Shown piece by piece: positions 1 through 11,329 of a stretch of 64,000 nt of DNA. Positions within the stretch are counted from its first letter, which is position 1. The number at the start of each line of letters is the position of its first letter. Under the pieces are notes generated by a model. The model saw only the letters and a list, made by a program, of their open reading frames with translations, ran no database searches and was not told where the DNA came from. Made by a program: the position numbers and the translations under genes. This DNA comes from Stenopsyche tienmushanensis (lineage: Eukaryota; Arthropoda; Insecta; Trichoptera; Stenopsychidae): the NCBI GenBank assembly GCA_008973525.1, contig WACJ01000058.1, positions 496,001 through 560,000 on the forward strand, read 5' to 3'.

Positions 1-5
1 CTTAC

Positions 6-179
6 CTGTGTTCGGTGGTTCTTCGGCCATCGGCTCGGCTCTGGTGCTTTTTGCCTTTTTTTCTTTCTTCAAAAGCGATTTAATGAATGCCGGTCTCGGT
101 GTGGGTGTCGAGGTTTCCATCCTCACCGTGGGTGGCTGACCGAAAGGTCCGTAATCTCGGTATATCGGTAAATCGAAGC
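6..179 (-). CDS. Candidate internal exon at window edge, unidentified protein
   Basis: On the minus strand this stretch is open for about 57 codons and ends in CAG followed by GTAAG, a strong splice-donor match (plus-strand positions 1-8). The upstream side has an in-frame stop and an AG dinucleotide that could be a weak acceptor near 180, with little pyrimidine tract. The reading is rich in Pro, Thr, Lys and Arg, with a Lys/Arg cluster (SLLKKEKRQK) followed by a Pro-rich end. One internal Met codon (118-120) could also serve as a start, so a first coding exon is possible. I do not recognise the protein. GC at third positions is only about half, so coding support is modest. The next exon would lie left of the window. 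Confidence 0.35.
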
Positions 180-1539
180 CTTATCGTGTCTAATCATAGC
201 TTATAGAATGCATGCTTTATGTAAATATACGTTGCAACGCACCACCGTGTAATAAAGACTTAATTTTCCATATTTCTGTCATTGCACAAAAGCACATAAA
301 CATTTGGAAGCATCAAAATCTGAAGTAGTACTTCTTTGAATATCTTCACTAGTGGATTTGATTCCATCTTATAAGAAACGTCCCCTGAGGTTTAATGGAA
401 GAAATGCGGGATTCCAATGCGGGACAGAACAATTAAAACATCTATAATAAATCGGAATATGGAAAACCATACGGTGGTTTCCAATTTTCTTTCGCATAAA
501 GTTAAATTGAATTGTGGCAAATTTATCAATATGCTCAAAATAATAGTTGTAAATATGTTACTCGCAGATAGCCCTGCCCTCCTTAATTAATCGCCTCAGT
601 ATTAAAATCTTTCAGAAACAAAAAAATTGGGCTAAATCTGGATTGAGACGATCGCTCGGAATATATCAATGCTTGCGATCTACCAAATTTGTTGGAAGCT
701 TTATAATAGGAGTTCAAGATAGCCTATTATATTAACCCTTGATGCGTATAATTTAATCTTAAATTATGACCAATAAATAACAGTAACACTTGACACGTTT
801 GTCATAAAATTAAAAGTAGCAATTAATTAATTAAACTGACGCCAATGCTGTACCAGAAGCCTCGAAACAATTAAAGCGTTTCGGCGCGTAAATTTGCATC
901 CACTTCAACAACCAATAAGTATATTTATGTTTTCTCCAGACATCGATTAGCCTGATGAAATGGATTATTGCCTCGGCTTTCTGTTCCGCCCATTATTCTG
1001 ATTTCATCCGCCCATCAATATACTGATCCATGGAATTGTTTAGGGGTATACATTTTCAATCATATATTCATCAGACGAATGACGAAATTCGGATAATTCG
1101 ATCATTCGGAGGGGAATTCCGGGGTCAAATAAGATGCATTTAAATATATCAACAGCATCGAAGGTCGCAGTGATCTTGCCCTTTCACTCGAATTAATCAA
1201 GCGATTCGCTGCATCTCAAGAGACATTCGTTCAAACTGTTTGTTTCTTTTGAGCTGCAGATAAAGAACCACGCCCTCCTCTTCGGAGGGAAGATGCATTG
1301 TTATTTACTGGAAACTGTCTTCGAGGGCGTAACCCTACGCTACTGAAGAGGTGAACACTTCATCAGAGCTGCATATGATGACCCTGGTGAGGGGGCGATC
1401 GGGTGCATTTTGCACCTTGGAGTAGCACTTTGCTTTGAGAAACTTTTGTAGTAGACTGCATCAGGAAGTTGCGACCAACAAAGCGAGCTCCATCGAGTCA
1501 TTAAAAGGCAAAACAACAATAAATATTATAGTAGATCCA
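180..1539. other. No recognisable gene
   Basis: AT-rich DNA with short frames only. I see no transposase motif, RNA gene or clear repeat unit here. Confidence 0.6.
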
Positions 1540-1598
1540 CAGTAATCCGACAAATACACAAACAAGACGGTTTGCTGAATTGCCAATTTGTCGGACTG
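1540..1598. mobile_element. Tiny inverted-repeat element, pogo/Tigger-like tips
   Basis: CAGTAATCCGACAAAT at the left faces ATTTGTCGGACTG at the right, about 30 bases apart. The right arm lacks an AAT present in the left. Related words (GTCGGACTACAG, GGATTACAG) recur near 2540-2580. CAGT ends with a following CCG word are seen in some pogo-type DNA transposons, but no transposase is present, so the class is a guess. Confidence 0.3.
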
Positions 1599-1857
1599 TA
1601 GAGCACTGTTGTCCAGAACTCTTTGGAAAAGAATACACTTGTAATCCGAAAAATATGAAAATGGTGAGATATACATAGACAACACAAGGTTTCATATTAT
1701 AGAATTAATATCATAAAGACAATGGTCATTGCATTTATAAAAAATATAAACATGATCCATGACATTTCGAAGCGTTTGAACTATCCCTTACTAGTTACAA
1801 ATTCTTTTTTTTTCTTTCCTTAAAAAACGCACATTCAAAGCTTCCTCCACCTCTCGA

Positions 1858-2300
1858 CAAAATCGTAACAAGGGTATGAAGCGCCCGTGGCAAGTATCTA
1901 ACTATAGTAACTTCCCCCCCCTCACCCCTCGAAATACGATTTATTTTTTTAAGTATACTATTATAAATGCAATATTTTTAATACTATGCATGTTTTAAAA
2001 TAATATACAAATATAGTCCCAAAAATACTCGACCGAAAGAAGACAAAGTGGTTTGTATGTTCAATCGGTCCACTTTTCGGACCGCTGGTTTAAGCGATAA
2101 CGGAGAAAAGATTAGACAACTTAGTATATATTATAAAAATAGACCGAGCCAATAAGTGTTAATTAATGTAAAGTAGAATGGTCGAGTAAAATAAAAACTC
2201 TGTGCAACTCTCGACCGGGTCGGTATTCTGCGTTTTGCGCCCCAAACCCAGTTGCACCCGTGGCGGGCGCCTGCTTTGCCACGCCATTATTACGGCCCTG
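1858..2300 (-). mobile_element. hAT-N family copy A with 8-bp target duplication
   Basis: Left end CAAAATCGTAACAAGGG and right end with TTACGGCCCTG are inverted copies of the family terminus CAGGGCCGTAACAAGGG. The flanks are CCTCTCGA (1850-1857) and CCTCTGGA (2301-2308), an 8-bp duplication with one mismatch, as expected for hAT insertions. Strand is given relative to the copy at 49283. The copy carries the family core hairpin (about 2067-2087, one arm mutated) and no transposase frame, so it is non-autonomous. Confidence 0.75.
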
Positions 2301-3870
2301 CCTCTGGATGCTTAGTTTTCTTAAAAGTTTGCTTCTTGTCTAGCCCACAATCAACGGTGAAGAATATTCAATCAATAAGAAAAAATAATATTCTTGCGGT
2401 TCTTTTTTTATCCTAAAATGTAGATCTGTACTCACTTGCAAAAAAATACATTACGATTTAGGCGGTCTAGAATCACATCTTTGCATTTTTTATATTTGCG
2501 AAGCATTACCGTATATATGTACTATATTTGTATTGGGATGTCGGACTACAGGGGGCGCCGGATTACAGTGGGGCTGGATTACCGCGGCTCTTCTATTAAT
2601 TGGAACGTTTAGTGAAACCACTTCGACGCAAAAATAACAAATTCATGCCTAGAGATTTAAATTGACATGGTCAGGATTACGACCTTCTCTTCTGGTAATG
2701 TCAGAATTCAAATGACAATGATGGTCCTCGAACTGTCTTCGACGTGCTTGAAATCTCGGCGAGATCTCTTTCTTGATGAACACTTGTAAATCTTAATTTC
2801 TTGTCCTGGATCATCTTCCACTTTTTCGGCGCTTCTTCATCCAACTGCCCTACCATATAGCCTGCCCATACCAATTGAAGCGATTAACTCTTTCAACAAT
2901 AGCGTACAATTTTATATGCATCTTCCGTGAGCTTAGGTTAATTTGGAATCTTTTTATCATGGAGCTGTTTAACGGGTTTCCAATTATGGTGATGTATCTA
3001 TTGAAGACCACCGATGGTATTTCACGCGTTTTTAAATCGAAATTTACGACGAGGCCCAATGTCGTTCTTCACGTCAGCTTCTTCATAACTCTTCGCGCTG
3101 TTTGATTTACGGGGTGGAGCGGTGCATCTTTGTCCGGCAACTTGAGCCGGCTTCCTGTGCCGGATTTTTGTCCGGAGAATAATAAATAAACGTGCTTGGT
3201 TTATTTATTCACGACAGCATTTGGTCCTTTATAAAAGGATAACGTGGCTTGGGCGCACGCGCCCTGTCGCCAGACAAAGGGGAGCAGACCTATATTTAGG
3301 ACCCTTTTTTATTATTGAACTGTCAGAATGCAACCAGACGCTCAGGATTGCCTTATTCTTCTTGCGCTTCCGGGATAGACGCATCCATCTGGATGGATGT
3401 AATCTGGCAAAAATAAAGGAAAATTTGATCCTGTAGAGATGAATTAAGTTGATGCTGTCGTATAATAGTGCAATAAAGAAAGCTCGTCGTTGTGGTCCTT
3501 TGTTTGAGCCTACATTTTATATGGCAGTGTTCCTTAGCCGTTTCACAAGTCGTGCTTTTAGGTGATACATTTGAGTATTTTCATACCACTAAAAGGGGGT
3601 TGGTGACACATTTTTGAATGCAAATGAACGGCTTCTAAAACAAAACTCCATTCTCTGTATTCAAATTTTTCGATTAAGGATCTGCCGAATAGTACAATTA
3701 TACATTTTCAAAGAAGAAGTTAAAAAAAACCTTTTTTTTCTTCGGGTGTCGGGAAGAACCAATGTTTAAAAATACGTTTAGTAAATTTCAAGTTGATATT
3801 ATTAAAATTCGCAAAGCTATAGGCCAACAAAGATAAGCTATGCTTCGCTAAGCTGAAAAGAGGAGAAACT
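2301..3870. other. No recognisable gene
   Basis: Short overlapping frames on both strands around 2850-3100 and 3221-3436 have no recognisable domain. A pogo-like tip word recurs near 2540-2580. Confidence 0.5.
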
Positions 3871-3874
3871 TTAA

Positions 3875-4413
3875 ACGCGTTTTTCTCGAACGAAACTACT
3901 TTTTATAAGCTCATGGAAGTACTCCCACACGTTCTAGATGAGCATTCTTTATGAAATTTGTCAGGCATGTGTATAATAAATTTTTTCATCATATAGACTA
4001 CAATTATCTAAAAATATTCAAATATGTTTATTTAATGAACAAAAAACTCCAAAAAATGTCAGTAAAAACACAAACTTTTTTTCGATCGCTCACAATTTTT
4101 TTATTTCCCAATATTTCTTCTTAATTGTAGTCTAAGCTATGAACAATGTTATACAAAGTAAAAATATGTTTAATTTTTTTGTTGCAAATCACCTGTTCAG
4201 GACTTAGGACTTCCATGATGAAGAATGTCATCGCTCGCGCAATGAAATACGTGGCTCCTACTACTATATTTCATCAAAATTTAAAAAATATTTTTATGTT
4301 TAATAAAGATCGCCTAGTCAACACACTAAATATCAATATTCTATATTTAATACTTTTTGCATTATTTTTTTTTAAATCGGTCACTTTTAGGTCCAACAAG
4401 GTAGAAACGTCCC
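3875..4413 (+). mobile_element. TTAA-flanked 540-bp repeat (family TTAA-A), copy 1
   Basis: The unit is bounded by TTAA at 3871-3874 and 4414-4417. It starts ACGCGTTTTTCTCG and ends GTAGAAACGTCCC, so the ends are only weakly inverted. Two other copies (17158 and 53352) share its full length and also have TTAA at both edges, which points to a piggyBac-like target preference. Inside, AGACTACAATTA (near 3998) and TAATTGTAGTCT (near 4123) form an inverted pair about 110 bases apart. The frame across 4146-4589 runs through the element into its flank and I do not regard it as a gene. Confidence 0.7.
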
Positions 4414-4417
4414 TTAA

Positions 4418-5945
4418 GCTCAAACATCTAAGACAGACCAGCTGTCTCGTCTTTAGTTCTACTGACCATTTCTTATCCTTTGGCGCCTCTTCTCCGGTCC
4501 GATTGTTCAACGGACTGCGTGGGTCGTCCAAATCTAAAGCGTGTATGGGGCGGGACGCAGTTGCCCCCAAGGGCCCTCGCCCCATGTAACGGAACCAATT
4601 GATTTAACGTGATAAAAATATTACCATGCTTTGAAGACATGAATTCCGTAGGCGTATATAAAATTAGAATATAAATATGTATCCAAACGTGTCATACTGG
4701 AGTACTAAATATGAGGCACTTAATATTTGCACAATCATAAACATATGAAAACTCTAGATTAAAAAGTCCTTTGTAATGTTGTCCTTTGAATTGAATTAAA
4801 TCCCGCTTAATCGAGCTGGTAAAAATACATATCTTTGTATAAATAAAAATAATTTTAAGCATAGAGGATGGCGTTTTTTTTTTTGATAAAGACACTCCCG
4901 ACTGAGAACTGCTGTTATACAGCATCCGTATAATTTTCTCCCGGGATATGAACAGGGAAGGCAAAGACCGGGATATTGCTGAAATGGGTGGGGCTCAAAT
5001 GTATATACCAGCGACAACAAAGGCCGACCTATTTCAGTAAATTTCGCTCATTCAGCGAACCAATTTTTTGTTTGCGGCGAACGTTTTGTATATTTATAGC
5101 ATTAATTCGGCAAAATTAATATGGATTGACAATCATAAAATATATTGAATTTGTAATGAATACATAATGAAACCTCTTGAATTAATTATATTTAAGATTT
5201 ATGGCAAAAAAGGCAGAACTATTGAGAACTTCACGAAAGAAAAATTGGGTAGGCATAATTCCGCCCCATATGCTCCCAAAATATATTAATTTATCGATCT
5301 TGACATTTGGCCGGATCATATATTTTCATGAAGGGCGATTCTACGCCATAGAATGTGATAAATGTCTGATTTGCAGCGAAAATGTATCGGAGACGTGGAT
5401 TGCGTAACGGGCCCGTTGCAGCACGGGTGTGGTGCAAGATGACCAAAAACGAATAAAAGGAAGAGGAAGGGCGTGACGACGACGCGAAGACGTCTGAGAA
5501 TAGGGATTTATGATCCTCCTGCATGTGATCCGTGAACTCGGAAGGCCATTGTGGCGGCTTTTCGTCGTGTCTTGGGTATTATCGGGATGATTATGGGGAT
5601 TGTTGTGTCGGAACCGAACAATGAGTCGTAATTGATAGAGCAGCAAAGCCTTTTCGATTGTGCTTTCAATTTGGGAAACTAAAGCTTCCCATGGGTTGGC
5701 CGAGAACCCATATTAAACCATTCTCGAAAAAATAAAGATTAGGAAATCTATTCGAAAATACAACTAGCTGTATTTATAGCTGAGGCTCTTTAGATGTAGA
5801 AGATATTGCGTTTTCTATGTAGTCCAGGACTTTCTGACTGTATTTGAAGCAATTACAAAAGACTTATAATAAGAATATCGATTCAAACATGTGTTAAAAT
5901 TTGTGAAAGGAATCATTTTAATTTATAAAAAAACAACATGAAGTA
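4418..5945. other. No recognisable gene
   Basis: Overlapping small frames at 4692-5020 and 5201-5646 have no domain I recognise. The segment around 5400-5640 is less AT-rich than its surroundings, but neither strand gives a convincing exon. Confidence 0.5.
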
Positions 5946-6180
5946 CACTCAAACCTCTTTTTGTGCGATTTCGAAGTTATGCAGTTTTTTTAAAACATTT
6001 TTTTAATTTCATTAAGAGTACGTATCGAGATATTTTGGATAAAATAGGAAATAAATCCCACTAACCAAAAATTGGAAAAAAAATATAATTTGGGAATGTG
6101 TAAATCATATTGCATCTGATATCACTGAATTACGACCACGCCCTTTATTCTGGTTTAGATTAAAAAAAAAAAATCCGTCG
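5946..6180 (+). mobile_element. TA-flanked GTGCGA-family element, left part only
   Basis: It begins after TA with CACTCAAACCTCTTTTTGTG, the family's terminal repeat, and matches the left part of the copy at 35159 as far as a run of A near 6170. No right terminus is visible, so it is truncated. TA flanks and lack of coding sequence suggest a Tc1/mariner-type MITE. Confidence 0.6.
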
Positions 6181-6199
6181 GAAAAAAAAGACGAGATAG

Positions 6200-6340
6200 A
6201 TAATTGTTTGTAATGTTTCGCCTCTACTGTTTATGTGTATTTATACGTGGCATGAAGTAATCACTTGACCAATAGCGTGCCTATTTTATTATATATTACA
6301 CAAACACGGCTTCATCTTTTAGCTAACAACTTCCGCTAAT
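6200..6340 (+). repeat. Interspersed repeat R2, copy 1
   Basis: Shares ATTTTATTATATATTACACA with flanking words (GGCATGAAGTAATCACTTG, GCTTCATCTTTTAGCTAAC) with copies at 14735, 31900, 47650 and 49060. The class is unknown. Copies at 31900 and 47650 extend further left to a GCGGTAGGGYAAATTGGCT word that may be the true edge. Confidence 0.6.
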
Positions 6341-8059
6341 AAATCGTGCATTTTCATAGTTGTTTATGAATTTGAATATGAATTTTGATTTTTTTTTTGT
6401 GTTCGATTCAACTAACGAACCCTCAGGAGTCTTCAGATCCTCATTTATAAAGCATTCATCTTAATCACAAATTGACGATGCCATAAAAGATTAAAACCGT
6501 AATATGTATATCAAAAGAAGATATTTCATCTACAAATTTGATAATTGTCTTGATGTATAAAACCAATAATTTTATTTTGACCAATAATCAAAGCGTTCCA
6601 ACGGAAGTACGGACGATAAACAACGTAATTCGCTATTTATTTGAATGATAAAAAATCACAATATATGAATTATAATATGAGGAAAGTTTTTGTAATAAGA
6701 CGTTATTTATCAAAGATTTAAAGGAAATACGGTTAAAGTTCATAAGTTTAAAAAAAATACAAACGCTTGTAAAATCATATCAGAGTTTCAGGAAATAGTC
6801 TTATCATCTAATTACACTTTGTAGATAATGACATTTCTTAAATCTGAACAATGACAGTAACGTCTGGCAAATTGAAACAGTTTGAATTTGTATAGTGACT
6901 TATAGTTATTTTTCCATGCAATGTTCCTTGTGTCGATCCATTTATTGATTGGCAGATAATTGCCCATAAGGAATAGCTGACAATTGATCGTCAGAAGGTT
7001 TGTTAAGGAACTGTCGACATGTCTTCGTCAATCGATTCCAATATTTCAAATATTGATTGATGTGACACATTGCCTAGTTGACTGTTATCTCTTGCATCAT
7101 GCGATTCTGAATGTAGTCAGGGTAGCACCCTAATTAGGGAGTATATATATATATATGTTCCGGTTCGACACCCGCTTCTTTGATTATGAACACCTAATTC
7201 TGCAGGACTGCCTGTGTTACGACTGTAGGCTATCCTCGATATTGCATCTATATTTCACTCCAGGAAATGAAATAATCCACAGCACAAGTACATATTTTGA
7301 AGCTTTGGCTCCCCAACCACGACATAATACTCGATTAAGTTGATTTTACGACTGGCGGTCGGCGTTCATGGGTGCGTTATTTGTGGAGAGGTCATAAAGA
7401 TTGGTTTTGAACATGCGAAAGGCGATACTGAAGAATATTCTTAAATTGCCACCATTACAAGCATAAGTGCAATCGGTTATGTACATGACCGAAGCACCGA
7501 AAGATTCTTCCTACTTTGATGTGTCCCGTTTGTGGTCCAAGCTGCTATTTTTGTATTTCTTCCAGTGGAGGATTTATTACTAGAGAAGCTCCAGGCGCAA
7601 TTCAATTTTGAAGTGTAGCTTAAAAATAATTTTAATTTCTCCCATTAAATATTGATTCTTGGTCGTTAAAGCGGGTCGATTTTATTGCTGTGCACTTGCC
7701 GGGGTTGCCCGCAAGCAGTGGGGGTAGATCCTGAGGGTTGCAGGGCTAACGCATTCTATATTCTCTGGGGAGTCTTGCAGGATCATAATTTTCGGTGTCG
7801 TTGGATGAGCGGTCGAAAATAAAGAACCGTCTTTACGGAGGCAAAATAAGGATTTTCGTCGTATGCTGCGAGTTCGTGTCGAGGCTGCGGATCCCTATCA
7901 ATACTGAGGGGCGGATGGCCCCGTCCTTCTCATCAAGACCCTTCAGGCTAAGATGAGAGACGCACGGGCGCGTCCGGCCCAAATGCAACAGAAGCCTCTC
8001 TATAAATATTTCCACTATCCCTATAGCCAGGCAGTTGTAATTTTATTTGATTTAAATAG
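6341..8059. other. No recognisable gene; short TA repeat
   Basis: AT-rich, with a (TA)n tract at 7142-7156. The frames at 7155-7343 and 7833-8015 show no domain. The block 7680-8010 is relatively GC-rich, but I could not place it in a family. Confidence 0.5.
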
Positions 8060-8715
8060 GCTGTGTAATAAATTCCCGCGTTTTTTTTTTGCTTATAAGC
8101 TTTATCGAAGAAAACAATAATTATAGCAACAAATTAATCAATAATATATTCTCCATTGTTATTTACGACCTGTTCCCAAATATCGACTAACTTTTTAATA
8201 CCGTTTCACAAAAAAATCACCTGATTGTATGTTGAAGAAGTGGGTGAGCCAGTTTTTGAGGTCTTCTTCATTGGCGAAGGTGACCATCATTTGAATCGAT
8301 ATGGAACAGAAAAAAATGACAATCTGTCGGTGCAAGGTCCAAAGAGTATGATGGATGCGGAAGAACCCCCCATTATAGATGATTCAGAGCCTTCTTAGCT
8401 TTAGTGTGACTCCTGATGCCATATACTCATTTATTTGCTTCATATTAATGTACAGATACCGCTCATCATCTTCGTAAGAAATATGCATAAAAATAGTTTC
8501 TTGTGATCGCGTTTTGCACTATGTTGGACGAAAATTTGAGTTGCTTTTTCGTGATGATTTCCTTGTTGCCATCGTTCAAATATGGCACCCAAGCTCCAAG
8601 TTTTTGGCATCTTCCTTTAGAAACGTTTGTGTTGAAATCGGAAAATCGACCTAAGCGTGATACGTCGCCAAAGAAGCTATTGCCATTTTTGAACTTGAAA
8701 ATCAATCTTAAGTGA
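8060..8715 (-). pseudogene. Decayed mariner transposase
   Basis: Read right to left on the minus strand, pieces of a mariner transposase appear in order across several frames. First is an HTH-side segment with KLGAWVPY (within 8466-8705). Next comes a RYLYINMKQ piece near 8450, matching the stretch after the GDEKW motif, and then HPSYSLDLAPTD near 8330, which holds the third catalytic Asp. Last is FANEEDLKNWLTHFF and a W-EQVVNNNGEY tail near 8160-8275. Frameshifts, stops and a missing central part (including the second Asp region) make it non-functional. The motif order is diagnostic of mariner elements. The subfamily is uncertain, but the C-terminal motif resembles mellifera-like or cecropia-like elements. 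Confidence 0.75.
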
Positions 8716-8799
8716 TCCTCGGATTTATAAAATTTATTCCATACATATCACAAATGTTACGATCTGCTTTTTTTTGCCTCCTGGAATTTCCATGCGCAT

Positions 8800-9247
8800 G
8801 CTTTTTATTTTATTTGGCCATTCTACTTTATATGAACCGACACTGATTGACTGTTTGTTTTTATAATATATACTAAGTTGTAAAATCCCTCTTTTCTTTG
8901 TTATCGTTATGTTCAGGTATGGCATCCAATCGCGAGCCGCTCATTCGTCATATCAGCGGTCTGAAAAGCGGACCGATTGAGCATACATACCTTATGGCCA
9001 CTCCGTCCTCTTTTAGAGCATTTTCTATGATCTGTACGATCACGAAAGCAACGTAGCTTCTAGACACTTTTTATCATAGTATATTTTTTACAACAGTAAC
9101 CGCCATCTATACCTTAGGTTGGGTATTTTTGAGACTATCTTTTTATATTACTTAAAAACATACATTATAATAATATTTAGTATATTATATTTATAATAGT
9201 ATTAGTTAACCTAAAAAAAATGGATTCATACCCTTGTTACGGCTCTG
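8800..9247 (+). mobile_element. hAT-N family copy B
   Basis: Matches the family from the internal TTTTATTTTA word through the GGTCTGAAAAGCGGACCGAT core to the right terminus CCCTTGTTACGGCTCTG. The left terminus is missing or unrecognisable and abuts the mariner remnant. At its right edge the copy passes straight into a TTAA-B repeat at the word TATATTTG, suggesting it landed inside that repeat. Confidence 0.6.
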
Positions 9248-9631
9248 TATATTTGTATGTATGCCACTAATCGTCCGTACAATTTCATTTATCTCTCAGG
9301 ATCGCGCAGCTTATATAAAGCTTGTATATCAATAAATGAACACTGTTGATAGCACACAATATTCGTTCATTTCTTGGCGTAAACATAAACGATATATTTG
9401 AAATCGATTCATTTGGATTATTATTAATAGATAAATTTGGGTTAACGATCTATACAATCGTATGACGTACGCAAGACACTACCTTCGTTTTTATCTCCCA
9501 TTCACAATCTCCGAACTGAACGTGCATGACACTCTTTTCGTCTCTGTCTCTCTCTGAGCTCAACGTGCAAGAATGCTCTTTCTGAATCAATGGAATTCGA
9601 TCGCAAATACGCGACTATACTCTTCAAAAGG
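9248..9631 (+). mobile_element. TTAA-B family copy (left part lost)
   Basis: Shares the CCACTWATCGTCCGTACAA, GATAGCACACAATATTCG, GGGTTAACGATCTATACAA and GAATGCTCTTTCTGAAT words with copies at 12692, 16670, 20576, 24249, 41495 and 62705. The right edge reads TTCAAAAGGTTAG, so the terminal TTAA has mutated. Its left end is replaced by hAT-N copy B. Confidence 0.6.
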
Positions 9632-10191
9632 TTAGTCGGTTTTTTTTCGCTTGTATTTATATAACAATGCTGTTTCATAGTAGTTCAAAATTTCTGTCAA
9701 TATTTTCGCCTCCAATTTGCATATGAAGTTTTCTCTACACTCTCAGACACACTAATTTGGATTAGCACTTATTTAATATTCTGAACAATACATTTGTACG
9801 TCTGCTCTTGATACTGATTTAGCATCATTTATTTTTTTATACGTGAAAATTGAGTTATCGTCGAAAAAAAACTAAAGTAATACAATGCGCAAAAATATGA
9901 TTCCTGAATCCTGAGGACCAACGCGCACGCCTTGTGCGCATATAGGGATATTCGCCACTGATTTCTTCTTATGTTTCTCGTTTTGGCCGATCTTTCGCTT
10001 CTATTTGTTTAGTCCTGCATCGGGAAGACCTCGACGATATCAATCCATTACGATTATGCACGTCACGGAAGGTCGGTGCATCGTAAAAAAGCGATGCGAC
10101 GAGCGAGATTCGATCACGGTCACAGTATTGTATGCGGAGAAGACAAAAAGAAGACCTGTCCGGTTCGAAGACCCCGAAAACTTCCATTTAG
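9632..10191. other. No recognisable gene
   Basis: Composition shifts toward higher GC from about 9910. Several frames overlap on both strands, but no domain is recognised before the candidate exon that follows. Confidence 0.4.
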
Positions 10192-10302
10192 GGCGACAAG
10201 TCGACCCTCGACGCCCACAACATCGCCACCTTGACTCTCGAGCACTCCTACGGGTCCATCTACACCTCCATCCGAAACTCCACGAATTTATATATGTGTC
10301 AT
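10192..10302 (+). CDS. Candidate internal exon with extreme GC3, unidentified protein
   Basis: Immediately after CATTTAG (an acceptor-like AG at 10190-10191, whose TAG is also an in-frame stop) a frame begins GGC GAC AAG TCG ACC. Of the first 31 codons (to 10284) 29 end in G or C, in otherwise AT-rich DNA. That third-position skew is what a real exon under codon bias would give. The bias stops after residue 31, and a GTGAGA donor match follows at 10303, leaving about 37 residues. The peptide begins GDKSTLDAHNIATLTLEHSY. I do not recognise the protein. A longer frame of 117 codons in another phase (10005-10358) overlaps it and lacks the bias. Neighbouring exons were not found. Confidence 0.4.
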
Positions 10303-10761
10303 GTGAGAATCTGGCTTTATGGGTGATTCGTGTCACTTCATTAACTTGTATCTTATAACGAGGACACGTGCTATACGACCCGATATGTTTGGGGTCATTA
10401 TGTAAATTGCAAGACATGAAGCCAGCTGATCGATTTAATGGGTTCAATTCTACCAGTTGTGGTCGAATGGTTTGAAGTGCAAGGGTGCCCTTTGATTAAG
10501 TGCTATTTTAGTTTTTGTATGATTAATTCAACATAATATGTTTACATCGCATAACAAGCTGAAATTGAACTATTTATAACCATTACAATAAAGAGGACGG
10601 ATATTCATGGAGAAGAATAATTTTGCATATCAAAATATTTCGCTATATTTAAGCTTATTAATTAATTAATTCATATCTGATTTATAAATAGTTGCTATGT
10701 TTATATTACAGTATAATACAGCTTCAAATTTGTTAATATTTTCGCCAGTTATATAATAATT
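10303..10761. other. No recognisable gene
   Basis: AT content rises again after 10450. I see nothing identifiable. Confidence 0.5.
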
Positions 10762-10850
10762 CAAGGGTGCCTAATATACGGCCCGCGGGCCAACGCCGGC
10801 CCTTGAGCATCATTAATCCGGCCCGCCATAGTTTATTTTGATACGAAATT
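10762..10850. mobile_element. Possible hAT-like terminus
   Basis: CAAGGGTGCCTAATATACGG is followed by GCCCGCGGGCC and a CCGGCCC word. This layout resembles termini of some hAT elements that begin CAGGGGTSGSCAA and then GCCCGCGGGCC. No matching right end or target duplication was found. Confidence 0.25.
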
Positions 10851-11329
10851 TATCCCATACATGGGTATGTATTATTGATGACATTTATGTATCTATAACT
10901 CTTCACTGAGAGTTTTTGGATCTGTAAATATTTTAATTCCATACTACAGTATGCCAGTATGATGAGCTAGCTTGGATCTAGATCTTGGAACTTGGTGGAG
11001 GAATCTGTGTGGCCGTTTAAATTTAATGATTGACATCCCAATTTGAATAAATAATAACATTTTATTTGAAATTAAAACCATGGCATTGAAAATGAAAGAT
11101 CAACAGAGTGTGACCGTACATGTACGGTGACACTAATCTAAGGCTTAAATTTCAAATACCAATAAACTTTTCAATCATTTCGTACATATGATCGATCGTC
11201 GAGATTCGTGTAGCAAAATGAGATCATCCGATATACATCATTTGTTTATATCATCAAATCCTTTGATTATAGATATGGTATGCTTATTTATTAGTTTAGT
11301 ATAGTGCCATGCTATTTTATGAGTTCATT

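Noticed and set aside
7142..7156. TA tract
   Set aside because: Simple microsatellite without further structure.
10005..10358. 117-codon plus-strand frame and its minus-strand counterpart
   Set aside because: The strong GC3 signal in this place belongs to a different phase, so these frames are probably shadows of the candidate exon.
10762..10850. Complete hAT element starting at CAAGGGTGCC
   Set aside because: No matching right terminus or 8-bp duplication could be found, so only a possible terminus is listed.
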